Below are positions 1 to 5,311 of a stretch of DNA of 5,311 bases, one piece after another. The translations under genes and the position numbers were made by a program. This DNA comes from Planctomycetota bacterium (lineage in GTDB: Bacteria; Planctomycetota; UBA8742; SKZP01; JAIOTL01): positions 1 through 5,311 of the forward strand of contig JAIOTL010000415.1 in NCBI GenBank assembly GCA_021106775.1, read 5' to 3'. Under the pieces are notes generated by a model. That model was given only the letters and a program-made list of their open reading frames with translations. It searched no databases and was not told where the DNA came from. Position 1 is the first letter of the stretch. Every line of letters begins with the position of its first letter.

Positions 1-364
1 GTGTTTTCCAGCCTATGTCACCGATTTTATCGAGTGCTGAGGCGATTCGGAAGGATGCGCTTTCAGGTAGAAATTCTATCATTTCAATAATTTCCGTACA
101 TGCCTCAACCTGCTGACGCATTGCGAATATTTCTATAAACATGATTTTAACCACATTTGTGGCAGTTTGGAATTTCTTCTCAAGTGCTTCATTGGCTTCA
201 ATCGGCAAAGCAACAAGCTCTTTCATTGCTAGTTTTCGAGTTCGAAAGTCGGAAGCACTAAGGCGTTTCACTGCTGAGTCAATCGCACTCGTAAATTCAT
301 CTGCAAATGACGATAAAGGCATTAACAGAATCAAAAGAAATATAACCGCTAAAAACCTCGACAT
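1..364 (-). CDS. Exported HEAT-like repeat protein, N-terminal part (runs off the window start)
   Basis: This leftward frame is open from an ATG at 364-362 to the window edge, giving 121 residues without a stop, so the 3' end is missing. A GGGAG Shine-Dalgarno-like site (minus strand, 375-379) lies 10 bases upstream of the ATG. Residues 1-21 form a classical signal peptide (MSRFLAVIFLLILLMPLSSFA), with likely signal peptidase I cleavage after SFA; there is no lipobox cysteine. Residues about 26-66 (AVKRLSASDFRTRKLAMKEL, then a second helix) resemble the HEAT-like repeats of secreted proteins, in which a short DF.TR..A..EL helix is followed by a proline and another helix. The rest looks helical. 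The protein probably acts in the periplasm or on the cell surface as a binding scaffold, but no partner can be named. The signal peptide and frame are visible; the HEAT assignment is an inference from one repeat. Confidence 0.75.
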   Translation of the reverse strand, partial: MSRFLAVIFLLILLMPLSSFADEFTSAIDSAVKRLSASDFRTRKLAMKELVALPIEANEALEKKFQTATNVVKIMFIEIFAMRQQVEACTEIIEMIEFLPESASFRIASALDKIGDIGWKT

Positions 365-417
365 TTTTGTTTTTCTCCCAAATATTCTCATCATTATACG
401 AATATCGGATACAAAGT

Positions 418-448
418 ATTATAAATTATCGATGCCTGCAGCGGTCAA
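418..448 (-). promoter_or_regulatory. Candidate promoter of the leftward exported-protein gene
   Basis: On the minus strand, TTGACC (443-448) is followed after 19 bases by a perfect TATAAT (418-423), about 53 bases upstream of the start codon of the leftward gene. The spacer is slightly longer than the usual 17. A second perfect TATAAT on the same strand (393-398) lies closer to the gene but lacks a clear -35 partner. Either could be the real -10 element. Confidence 0.4.
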
Positions 449-590
449 TATAAAAAATATTTGATACTTTATTGTTTGATTCAAAATAGTATATTAACAA
501 ACTTTGCTTATTTGTGAGTAAATGCAGGATTGCTTATCGATTTAACAATTGAGCAAATAAACTTATCAAAGATATCAAGGGTGGTAGAAC

Positions 591-2786
591 ATGAATAGAA
601 CAGCATTAATTGTAGTTTTAGTAATCTCGGTCTTTCTAATGTCTTGCTCCAAGAAATCGGTAAAGCAATTAGAATTCGAGGTTCAGAATGAATTTCAGAT
701 TGAAACTATGAATATTGGCGGCTCCGTTGTTAAACTTGCTGTTGCTGCGACAAACATCGGCAGGATGCAAGCTGCTAACAACATGCCCATTGAACGGATA
801 GAAAATGTTGTACACGGCATATTGTACGTTTACGATGGGAATTCACCGGTAACTTTCAGGCAGAAGATTTGTGCTTTTGCTTCGGATATTGCGTTTCTGG
901 ACAGCGACGGCAAAATCATCGGTATTTACGAATTGCCTCCAACGCCGCATAATCCTGAACAGATTAAATCCGCGAAAGCATATGCTGATTATATCAAGAG
1001 CATGATACAGCAGCAAGGTCGAGAAGTTACGCCTGAGATGGAGGAATATTATCTCCAGCAATCCAAATTAGACATGCTTAATAGTGGGTTCATTTCCTGG
1101 GCAAACCCGAAGAATTCTGCAGTTGAGACAAAGTTTGTTCTGCATTTGCCGGGCGGATTTTTCAGCGAACACAAAATTGCTGCTAACCAGAGTATCGAAT
1201 TGACCGACGAACTTAAAAAATTGACCGGTGAGAAAACAAAACCTGTTATTGAATTCGAGTTTGAAATAATCGCTTCTACTCAAACCAGAGATAAAAAATA
1301 TTTTACCGTTGATGTCGCGGATACTTTGGAGAAACGGTCGCAAGCGTTGTCAACGAAAAGATTGAATAACATCGGCGAGGACGAAATGATTGCGCTGATG
1401 TGGAAAAACAAGCGTCAAATCAATTTCAACGTTGTTGATACCGAACTTACAAAGCTTTTGTACATTGTACTTGCGGATATTCCGGAGAATGCTTATGAAG
1501 AGATAAGCGGTAATTTCGTAGGCATGGAACCGCCGAATGCTTCACCAAAGGAAATCGGAACGATGACACAGCTTGGTTTGAAAAATGACCCGGCATATAG
1601 GAATTATTCTTATCGGAGCGTAAAAAAATATAATTGCATGCTGATTTTCTCCAAAAAAGGCGTCGAAAACATGCGTCTGAAAGAAAATAGAATTAGTTTC
1701 AAAGCACCACCTGAGCTTGTAAACATCACTCCTGTTGACGACCCTGCTCAATACGATGTCGTCTATAAAATCGATGAAACCGAGATAACGATTAAGACCA
1801 AGGTTAAATTGATTCAGGACGAAGTCGGCAGACTGAGAGGACTCAAGCTTGCGAAACCGCTTCCGAAATATGAAATATCCGCGAAAACCGACACCGAAAC
1901 TGCTGAAGGTGACAATGCAGTCAGCGGTTATCTGCTCAGGTTCGACCGCATCAGGAAAAGACCAATTTACACTGCTGAATTGTCCGCACCCTTTGACATC
2001 GCACTTCTAAATGCAAATAATGCAATTGTGAAGGTTATTGAAATTCCGAATGAACAAGTTCTTTCAACAATGAAGATTTATGGTGAGTTAATGGAATTCA
2101 GCGAGAAAGCTTATCAGGCTGCATGGATTATGCCGTTCAAGTGGTTTAGCAAGAACGAACTGGCGAAAACCGACGATGAAGGAAACGTCCAATACTTGAA
2201 GGGCAAACTGCTGATTTCAACTGCGATTAGCAGAGAAACGCCTGAGCCCACAAGATACAAAATCCTTATCGATAACATCCCAGTCTGGGTCGAGCTTTTT
2301 ATGAATTCAAGCGAAAGAGATAGAGGGTTGCAATTTGTGCAAGCGTTGAAACCTGATTGTGGCGCGCTTTTCCTGTACAAAAACAACAAGAACACTCTAA
2401 AGTTATGGATGCCCAACTGTTTGATGGATTTGTCGGCATTGTACATCGATAAATCATGGCATGGCAAACATGCAGTGCAGATGCTGCGTCCGTATAACAA
2501 AAACCTTGGCGATTCCGACGAGGACAAGCAAAATCGACCGGAAAACGAGGAAAACTCGCTTAGAAATTTTTCTGCGAAATATGGCTCGAAGTATAAAGTT
2601 GAATATGCTATCGAAATGGAGCGCGGCTGGTTTATGAAGAATAATCTGGCGGTTTATGCTGACGATAGGTACAACTCGCTTGAAGAACCAAGCAAGTTCT
2701 ATACAGATATCAAACTCGTTGCCGTTCCTAAAATTACGATAATTAAAGGTTCTCCGGTGGTGAAATTCCTCGAAAACGTGAAATAA
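591..2786 (+). CDS. Large lipoprotein with four tandem diverged DUF192 (UPF0127) domains
   Basis: The 731-residue protein starts at an ATG preceded by AAGGGTGG (577-584). Residues 1-19 are a lipoprotein signal with lipobox LMSC (Cys19), so it is probably a lipid-anchored envelope protein. No transmembrane helix follows. By eye it contains four successive DUF192-like domains at residues about 46-204, 236-371, 398-527 and 562-690. Each has an N-terminal strand with a degenerate ERxRGL region, a central hydrophobic strand pair, and a closing aromatic/hydrophobic strand followed by a GWF..N/H.(I/L) motif. Examples of the last are LPGGFFSEHKI, MLIFSKKGVENMRL, IMPFKWFSKNEL and IEMERGWFMKNNL. Only the last domain keeps both RGL (578-580) and the WMxN core (606-609). 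DUF192 is normally a single domain of roughly 110 residues with no established activity, so the array is unusual. The ATPase gene begins one base after the stop, suggesting an operon. Lipoprotein status is firm; the first three domains are distant matches. Confidence 0.85.
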   Translation: MNRTALIVVLVISVFLMSCSKKSVKQLEFEVQNEFQIETMNIGGSVVKLAVAATNIGRMQAANNMPIERIENVVHGILYVYDGNSPVTFRQKICAFASDIAFLDSDGKIIGIYELPPTPHNPEQIKSAKAYADYIKSMIQQQGREVTPEMEEYYLQQSKLDMLNSGFISWANPKNSAVETKFVLHLPGGFFSEHKIAANQSIELTDELKKLTGEKTKPVIEFEFEIIASTQTRDKKYFTVDVADTLEKRSQALSTKRLNNIGEDEMIALMWKNKRQINFNVVDTELTKLLYIVLADIPENAYEEISGNFVGMEPPNASPKEIGTMTQLGLKNDPAYRNYSYRSVKKYNCMLIFSKKGVENMRLKENRISFKAPPELVNITPVDDPAQYDVVYKIDETEITIKTKVKLIQDEVGRLRGLKLAKPLPKYEISAKTDTETAEGDNAVSGYLLRFDRIRKRPIYTAELSAPFDIALLNANNAIVKVIEIPNEQVLSTMKIYGELMEFSEKAYQAAWIMPFKWFSKNELAKTDDEGNVQYLKGKLLISTAISRETPEPTRYKILIDNIPVWVELFMNSSERDRGLQFVQALKPDCGALFLYKNNKNTLKLWMPNCLMDLSALYIDKSWHGKHAVQMLRPYNKNLGDSDEDKQNRPENEENSLRNFSAKYGSKYKVEYAIEMERGWFMKNNLAVYADDRYNSLEEPSKFYTDIKLVAVPKITIIKGSPVVKFLENVK
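726..2660 (+). repeat. Four-fold coding repeat of DUF192-like domains
   Basis: Four divergent protein-level repeats lie at about 726-1202, 1296-1703, 1782-2171 and 2274-2660. Matching landmarks recur in order: VKLAVAATN / FTVDVADTLEKRSQAL / ITIKTKVKLIQDEVGRLRGL / VWVELFMNSSERDRGL; then GILYVYD / MIALMWK / GYLLRFD / GALFLYK; then ASDIAFLDSDG / LTKLLYIVLAD / PFDIALLNANN / LMDLSALYIDK. Domain starts are 160-190 residues apart. Insertions differ between copies: a long helical insert at residues 118-165 in the first, an N/P/G-rich insert at about 300-340 in the second, a charged insert at 428-444 in the third and another at 635-663 in the fourth. The copies are far too diverged to align as DNA, so the amplification is old. 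Confidence 0.65.
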
Positions 2787-2787
2787 T

Positions 2788-3474
2788 ATGCTCCAGGTTG
2801 AAGGTATCGCAAAAACATACGACGGCAGGAATATTCTGCGTGATGTGAGTTTTACCCTTGAAAAATCTCATGTTTTGATTGTAACTGGACGAAACGGCGC
2901 CGGAAAAACAACGCTTTTGAACATTCTCGCTGGCTTGATTCCCAGAGATAAAGGCTCTGCGGAAACCGACACCGCAAAATTAAGTGATTCAAGCACCTGG
3001 AAAGAACAGACCGCGTATGTTTCTCATGAATTATTGATTGCAGAGAATCAGAGTGTTGAATTCACGCTTGAGTTTTACCGAAAATTCTTCAGAATCGAAA
3101 CCGAACGTTTTGCGAAAATCTCGCGAGCCTTTGATATCGACGAACTCAAAGAGAATATTGTTGGCGAACTCTCGGCAGGTGAAGCTCGCAGGCTAAATTT
3201 ATGTTTATGTTTTATGCGAAAAGTTAAACTTCAGATTTTTGATGAGCCGCTTGTGAACCTCGATGTGAACTACCGTAAACGTTTTTTTTGTGTACTGAAA
3301 AACTCTCTTGATCACAGAATCACAATCATCGCAACGCACAACCCGCAGGCGTTTGTTACGCTTGAACCGACTTTCAGCATAATCAAGGACGGTTATCTGT
3401 TTCAGCCTGATGTCGGCAAACCCGTAAATTATCAGCATATCCTCGATGTCATTTCGCATGAACTTGCAGAATAA
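2788..3474 (+). CDS. ABC transporter ATP-binding protein, CcmA-like, without an adjacent permease
   Basis: This is a 228-residue ABC ATPase of normal single-domain length. Visible motifs are Walker A GRNGAGKT (residues 34-41), signature LSAGE (128-132), Walker B LQIFDE (148-153), D-loop NLD (157-159) and H-loop His184 in IIATHN, so it should hydrolyse ATP. The Q-loop glutamine position reads YVSHE (78-81), recalling the LGH found at this place in CcmA haem-exporter ATPases; this and the small size are why I call it CcmA-like. The usual CcmB/CcmC membrane partners are absent here, so the substrate is unknown and cytochrome c maturation is not established. The start ATG lies one base after the stop of the lipoprotein gene and has only a weak ribosome site inside that gene, which suggests translational coupling. 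A lipoprotein-associated export or sorting role is possible but unproven. Confidence 0.88.
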   Translation: MLQVEGIAKTYDGRNILRDVSFTLEKSHVLIVTGRNGAGKTTLLNILAGLIPRDKGSAETDTAKLSDSSTWKEQTAYVSHELLIAENQSVEFTLEFYRKFFRIETERFAKISRAFDIDELKENIVGELSAGEARRLNLCLCFMRKVKLQIFDEPLVNLDVNYRKRFFCVLKNSLDHRITIIATHNPQAFVTLEPTFSIIKDGYLFQPDVGKPVNYQHILDVISHELAE

Positions 3475-3516
3475 CAATAATTTTTCATTAATTGGTTACC
3501 CAAATCGAGATTTACT

Positions 3517-3545
3517 GTCGAATTATCTGCCAATAATCGTATAAT
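3517..3545 (+). promoter_or_regulatory. Promoter of the first DUF2007-like gene
   Basis: A perfect TATAAT (3540-3545) lies 31 bases before the start codon and exactly 17 bases after GTCGAA (3517-3522). The block GTCGAATTATC recurs as GTAGAATTATC at the same distance from a TATAAT upstream of the paralogous gene, while most of the remaining spacer differs. The block does not resemble a canonical TTGACA -35, so it may be read by another sigma factor or be an activator site. Confidence 0.55.
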
Positions 3546-3560
3546 CTTTTTAACAACAAA

Positions 3561-3576
3561 TGTCAGTGAGATTCCT
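3561..3576 (+). promoter_or_regulatory. Conserved leader and ribosome-binding region, first copy
   Basis: The sequence TGTCAGTGAGATTCCT directly before the ATG matches the second copy (4366-4381) at 14 of 16 bases. AGTGAG, about six bases upstream of the ATG, is the likely though weak Shine-Dalgarno site. Its conservation between copies supports both chosen start codons. Confidence 0.5.
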
Positions 3577-4263
3577 ATGTTTGACGGATTTATACTTCTT
3601 AGTAAATATAATATGGAATGGGAAGTACATATAATCAAAAATATGCTTGAAGCAAACGGTATTCGAATAGTTGTCGAGAAATCATATATGGCTTCTCGAT
3701 TTCCATTAGCAACAGTTTTTTATCATAAGATTTATGTGTACAAACCAGATTTTGAAGAAGCACTTGATTTGATGAACGAATTCAAAAAGACAAAGGAATT
3801 TTCTGTTAAGTTTGCAGAGCCTGTGAAAAGCGAAGAATACTCTGATTTTAAAAGTGAAGAATACAATGATTTTAATGATGAAGATGAAAATATTGACCCT
3901 GACGAGGTTTTAAAAGAACCATATTATCAGGAAGATTTATCACCAACGATTAGCAAGGATTTAATTACTGCGAAGGTTGATGATGAGTATAATCCTGATA
4001 AAATCTACAAATGTCCGAACTGCGAAGATGAGTACTTAGTGAAAATTAAAATGGCAGACGGAGTGAAGTTCTTATTCAGCGTTAACTATATTGTGATGGC
4101 AATTATAGTTATTTCCTATATCTCTGGACAATCAGATGCTGGATTCATTAAAATTATTAAGAACCTGCTGCCAGAGAATATCATTATCATGATTATTCAC
4201 ATATATATTTTGCTAAGTGTAAAATTCCGATGCGAGAAATGCGGACACTCCGAAAGGCACTGA
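3577..4263 (+). CDS. DUF2007-like membrane protein with a transmembrane-split zinc ribbon (paralog 1)
   Basis: The 228-residue protein has three parts. Residues 1-70 (FDGFILLSKYNMEWEVHIIK, then LEANGIRIVVE and KIYVYKPDFEEALDLM) match the pattern of DUF2007, a small ferredoxin-like fold annotated as a putative signal-transducing domain whose function is not established. Residues 71-130 are an acidic, probably disordered linker with an eight-residue tandem repeat (KSEEYSDF/KSEEYNDF, 84-99). Residues 131-228 carry CPNC (Cys146, Cys149), a hydrophobic helix at about 165-183, another at about 199-215, then CEKCGHSERH (Cys219, Cys222) at the extreme C-terminus. The hairpin would place both cysteine pairs on the same face of the membrane, presumably the cytoplasm, where they could form one zinc site. 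It has its own promoter and a diverged copy directly downstream. It is more AT-rich than the lipoprotein gene. The architecture is visible; zinc binding and function are inferred. Confidence 0.82.
   Translation: MFDGFILLSKYNMEWEVHIIKNMLEANGIRIVVEKSYMASRFPLATVFYHKIYVYKPDFEEALDLMNEFKKTKEFSVKFAEPVKSEEYSDFKSEEYNDFNDEDENIDPDEVLKEPYYQEDLSPTISKDLITAKVDDEYNPDKIYKCPNCEDEYLVKIKMADGVKFLFSVNYIVMAIIVISYISGQSDAGFIKIIKNLLPENIIIMIIHIYILLSVKFRCEKCGHSERH
3826..3873 (+). repeat. 24-base in-frame tandem duplication in the linker of paralog 1
   Basis: Two 24-base units (3826-3849 and 3850-3873) differ at three positions and encode KSEEYSDF and KSEEYNDF. They lie in the acidic linker that makes this protein 38 residues longer than its paralog. 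The near identity points to a recent duplication that lengthened the linker without breaking the frame. Confidence 0.85.
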
Positions 4264-4308
4264 TTCTTGAAGTTTCGGAAACATCAAGCGATAACACTGC
4301 AAACGCAA
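4225..4308 (+). repeat. Conserved DNA block spanning the stop codon, copy 1 (copy 2 at 4916-5000)
   Basis: Positions 4225-4291 align without gaps to 4916-4982, with 59 of 67 bases identical by hand count. The match continues to 4308/5000 with a one-base indel and a few substitutions. It covers the last 12 codons, the stop and over 40 untranslated bases. Codons such as the AGG arginine are identical, and the untranslated stretch AGTTTCGGAAA is unchanged. Confidence 0.75.
4249..4279 (+). repeat. Inverted repeat across the stop codon of paralog 1
   Basis: TCCGAAA (4249-4255) and TTTCGGA (4273-4279) form a perfect seven-base stem with a 17-base loop that contains the TGA stop. There is no T-run after it, so it does not look like a classic intrinsic terminator. 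The same stem and loop length occur at the second paralog although part of the loop sequence differs. Confidence 0.5.
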
Positions 4309-4323
4309 CAATCGTAATAGGAA

Positions 4324-4352
4324 GTAGAATTATCCTCAGCTTTCTGTATAAT
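4324..4352 (+). promoter_or_regulatory. Promoter of the second DUF2007-like gene
   Basis: GTAGAA (4324-4329) is followed after 17 bases by a perfect TATAAT (4347-4352), mirroring the promoter of the first copy. The TATAAT lies 29 bases before the ATG at 4382. It also overlaps a possible in-frame TTG start at 4352, which argues against that upstream start. Confidence 0.55.
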
Positions 4353-4365
4353 TGAGAGTAACAAT

Positions 4366-4381
4366 TGTCAGTGAGACTCAT
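4366..4381 (+). promoter_or_regulatory. Conserved leader and ribosome-binding region, second copy; fixes the start
   Basis: TGTCAGTGAGACTCAT immediately before the ATG at 4382 repeats the leader of the first paralog with two changes. This places translation start at 4382 rather than at the upstream TTG (4352), and the resulting MYDGFELF aligns with MFDGFILL of paralog 1. Confidence 0.5.
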
Positions 4382-4954
4382 ATGTACGACGGATTTGAAT
4401 TGTTCGGTGAATACTCAACTGCTTGGCAAGCCCATCTCGTCAAGAACCTGCTTGAGGAAAACGGAATTCAGGTTGTTCTTCAAAACCCAAACATGGCTGC
4501 CGTTTTGCCAATTCCTTCTCTTTACATGAAGATTTATGTGCCTAACGTGGACTTGGAAAAAGCCCTTGAATTGCTGGAAAACCATCAAATCGGCGAGGAA
4601 ATCAACGGAGATGAATTCGAAGAATTCGCTGAGAATATGGGTAATGACGCTAAAATCGTTGCTGAAGTTGATGACAAGTTTGATCCTGCAAAAGCATATT
4701 TGTGCGCAAACTGCAAGGATACATATCTCAAAAAGACCGATACTCCATATGGTATGAAGTTTTTGTACAGTATGAATTATATTGTATTATTGATGCAGAT
4801 TGTTGCACGGTTTGGTGTGCTTAATGAAACGGAATTTACAGAAAATTTTAAGTTTTTTTTGATACTGAATATCATCATTATGATTATTCATATTTTCTCG
4901 ATACTTACATCAAGATTCCAATGCGAGAAATGCGGATACTCCGAAAGGCATTAA
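4382..4954 (+). CDS. DUF2007-like membrane protein with a transmembrane-split zinc ribbon (paralog 2)
   Basis: This 190-residue paralog has the same layout as its upstream neighbour. Residues 1-70 are the DUF2007-like domain (LVKNLLEENGIQVVL, then KIYVPNVDLEKALELL). Residues 71-93 are a short acidic linker. The C-terminal module has CANC (Cys108, Cys111), hydrophobic helices at about 127-142 and 156-176, and CEKCGYSERH (Cys181, Cys184) ending the protein. Most strongly shared between the paralogs are AxVDDxxxPxKxYxCxNC, FLxSxNYIV at the start of helix 1, NIIIMIIHI in helix 2 with a membrane-embedded His170, and the last ten residues. I chose the ATG at 4382 because it aligns with paralog 1 and follows the conserved leader; an in-frame TTG at 4352 would add ten residues but lies on the -10 element. 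Expression is probably independent but parallel to paralog 1. The function is unknown; metal sensing or membrane signalling is conjecture. Confidence 0.82.
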   Translation: MYDGFELFGEYSTAWQAHLVKNLLEENGIQVVLQNPNMAAVLPIPSLYMKIYVPNVDLEKALELLENHQIGEEINGDEFEEFAENMGNDAKIVAEVDDKFDPAKAYLCANCKDTYLKKTDTPYGMKFLYSMNYIVLLMQIVARFGVLNETEFTENFKFFLILNIIIMIIHIFSILTSRFQCEKCGYSERH

Positions 4955-4970
4955 TTCCAGCAGTTTCGGA
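4940..4970 (+). repeat. Inverted repeat across the stop codon of paralog 2
   Basis: TCCGAAA (4940-4946) and TTTCGGA (4964-4970) form the same perfect seven-base stem with a 17-base loop as at the first paralog, here enclosing the TAA stop. No T-run follows. Confidence 0.5.
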
Positions 4971-5003
4971 AATATCAAGCGAAAAAGACTGCAAACACAA
5001 TAT

Positions 5004-5033
5004 TTGAGTTGTAATTATATGTAAGAGTATTAA
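5004..5033 (+). promoter_or_regulatory. Weak promoter candidate for the oxidoreductase gene
   Basis: TTGAGT (5004-5009) and TATTAA (5028-5033) are separated by 18 bases, about 70 bases upstream of the start codon. The match to consensus is modest and the region is AT-rich, so chance is a real possibility. Confidence 0.2.
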
Positions 5034-5105
5034 ATTGAGTTTTCCAAAAAAAGTGAATCCATTAGCGTATTAAATCACCAAAATAATTGATTTTAAGAGG
5101 TAAAA

Positions 5106-5311
5106 ATGAGCGAAGCAAAATATCCGGGAATTCGAGGAACGCATGATGGCAGCGAGGCTGTCGCATGGACGGAAACACATGTAACAACAGGCGCAGCAGC
5201 TTACCCAATTACGCCCTCATCTGACATGGGCGCACTTTACGAGGCTGAATATGCTAACGGTAAAATCAATCTCTGGGGTCAGAAACTCACGTTCATAGAA
5301 CCTGAATCAGA
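5106..5311 (+). CDS. Pyruvate (2-oxoacid):ferredoxin/flavodoxin oxidoreductase, N-terminal fragment
   Basis: The frame is open from the ATG at 5106 to the window edge (68 complete codons), preceded by a good AAGAGG ribosome site (5095-5100) five bases upstream. The protein begins with THDGSEAVAW (residues 12-21) and AYPITPSSDM (32-41), then INLWGQK and IEPES. These match the start of pyruvate:ferredoxin oxidoreductases, which open with a T.DGNEA..A motif, YPITPSS and an NIWG segment. In that family the YPITPSS threonine contacts the 2-oxoacid. The enzyme converts pyruvate, CoA and oxidised ferredoxin or flavodoxin to acetyl-CoA, CO2 and reduced carrier, using thiamine diphosphate in the cytoplasm. 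Only domain I's beginning is visible, so a single-chain pyruvate enzyme cannot be told from the alpha subunit of another 2-oxoacid oxidoreductase. It is probably transcribed separately from the DUF2007-like genes. Confidence 0.88.
   Translation, partial: MSEAKYPGIRGTHDGSEAVAWTETHVTTGAAAYPITPSSDMGALYEAEYANGKINLWGQKLTFIEPES

Larger units (their letters stand above)
3517..5000 (+). repeat. Tandem duplication of a whole gene unit with promoter and 3' flank
   Basis: Unit 1 spans about 3517-4308 and unit 2 about 4324-5000, separated by only about 15 bases. Shared parts, in order, are GTMGAATTATC with TATAAT 17 bases after GTMGAA, a leader TGTCAGTGAGAYTCMT, the gene, and a 3' flank beginning with AGTTTCGGAAAYATCAAGCGA. 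Start codons are 805 bases apart and stop codons 691; the 114-base difference is exactly the 38 extra linker codons of unit 1. By hand alignment the last 97 residues are gapless and about 47% identical, and the first 69 about 41% identical. This is an old duplication with unexpectedly well preserved flanks. Confidence 0.8.

Noticed and set aside
141..464. 107-residue open frame on the plus strand
   Set aside because: It lies opposite the leftward gene with a signal peptide and HEAT-like repeat, has no ribosome site, and its sequence looks like an antisense shadow that runs into AT-rich intergenic DNA.
461..495. TTGATA with downstream TAGTAT/TATATT as a promoter for the lipoprotein gene
   Set aside because: Spacers of 20 and 23 bases are too long, and the sequence is so AT-rich that such matches are expected by chance. 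The true promoter in 465-576 remains unidentified.
4249..4279. Intrinsic terminator after the first DUF2007-like gene
   Set aside because: The stem includes coding sequence, the loop is long, and no T-run follows, so it is recorded only as an inverted repeat.
4352..4381. Upstream TTG start adding ten residues to the second DUF2007-like protein
   Set aside because: The TTG overlaps the likely -10 element, has no counterpart in the first paralog, and the conserved leader points to the ATG at 4382.
4536..4757. 73-residue plus-strand open frame inside the second DUF2007-like gene
   Set aside because: It is wholly contained in the real gene in another frame, and its composition is typical of a shadow frame.
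5072..5093. Inverted repeat AAATCA...TGATTT just before the ribosome site of the oxidoreductase gene
   Set aside because: Six AT-rich base pairs with a ten-base loop are weak. It could be an operator, but nothing else supports it.

Overview
The window looks like chromosomal DNA of a moderately AT-rich, diderm (Gram-negative type) bacterium with some anaerobic metabolism. The evidence is a lipobox lipoprotein, a secreted protein with a classical signal peptide, a CcmA-type ABC ATPase and the start of a pyruvate:ferredoxin oxidoreductase-type enzyme. Shine-Dalgarno-like sites precede several genes. I cannot place the organism more precisely from sequence alone. I see no tRNA, rRNA, CRISPR array, transposase or phage gene.

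Layout: a leftward gene, cut by the window edge (1-364, minus), encodes an exported protein with an N-terminal HEAT-like helical repeat. A 226-base divergent intergenic region follows; it holds a good promoter candidate for the leftward gene and no convincing one for the rightward gene. Rightward, a 731-residue lipoprotein (591-2786) is, by my reading, four tandem diverged DUF192 (UPF0127) domains. It is followed after one base by a 228-residue ABC ATPase (2788-3474) of the CcmA type with no permease in the window.

Next comes a tandem duplication, about 3517-5000, of a complete transcription unit: promoter, leader, gene and 3' flank. Its two genes (3577-4263 and 4382-4954) encode paralogous membrane proteins with an N-terminal DUF2007-like domain, an acidic linker of variable length, and a C-terminal CxxC...CxxC zinc-ribbon-like module interrupted by a transmembrane hairpin. 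Each copy has a perfect TATAAT 17 bases after a shared non-canonical block (GTMGAATTATC). The DNA around the stop codons is more conserved than the proteins overall. Finally, 5106-5311 is the N-terminus of a 2-oxoacid (probably pyruvate):ferredoxin/flavodoxin oxidoreductase.

No single pathway links these genes. The lipoprotein and ATPase are probably cotranscribed, and the two DUF2007 genes form a small paralog family with parallel regulation. The most noteworthy items are the four-fold DUF192 lipoprotein, the membrane-split zinc ribbon, and the conserved non-coding parts of the duplicated unit.
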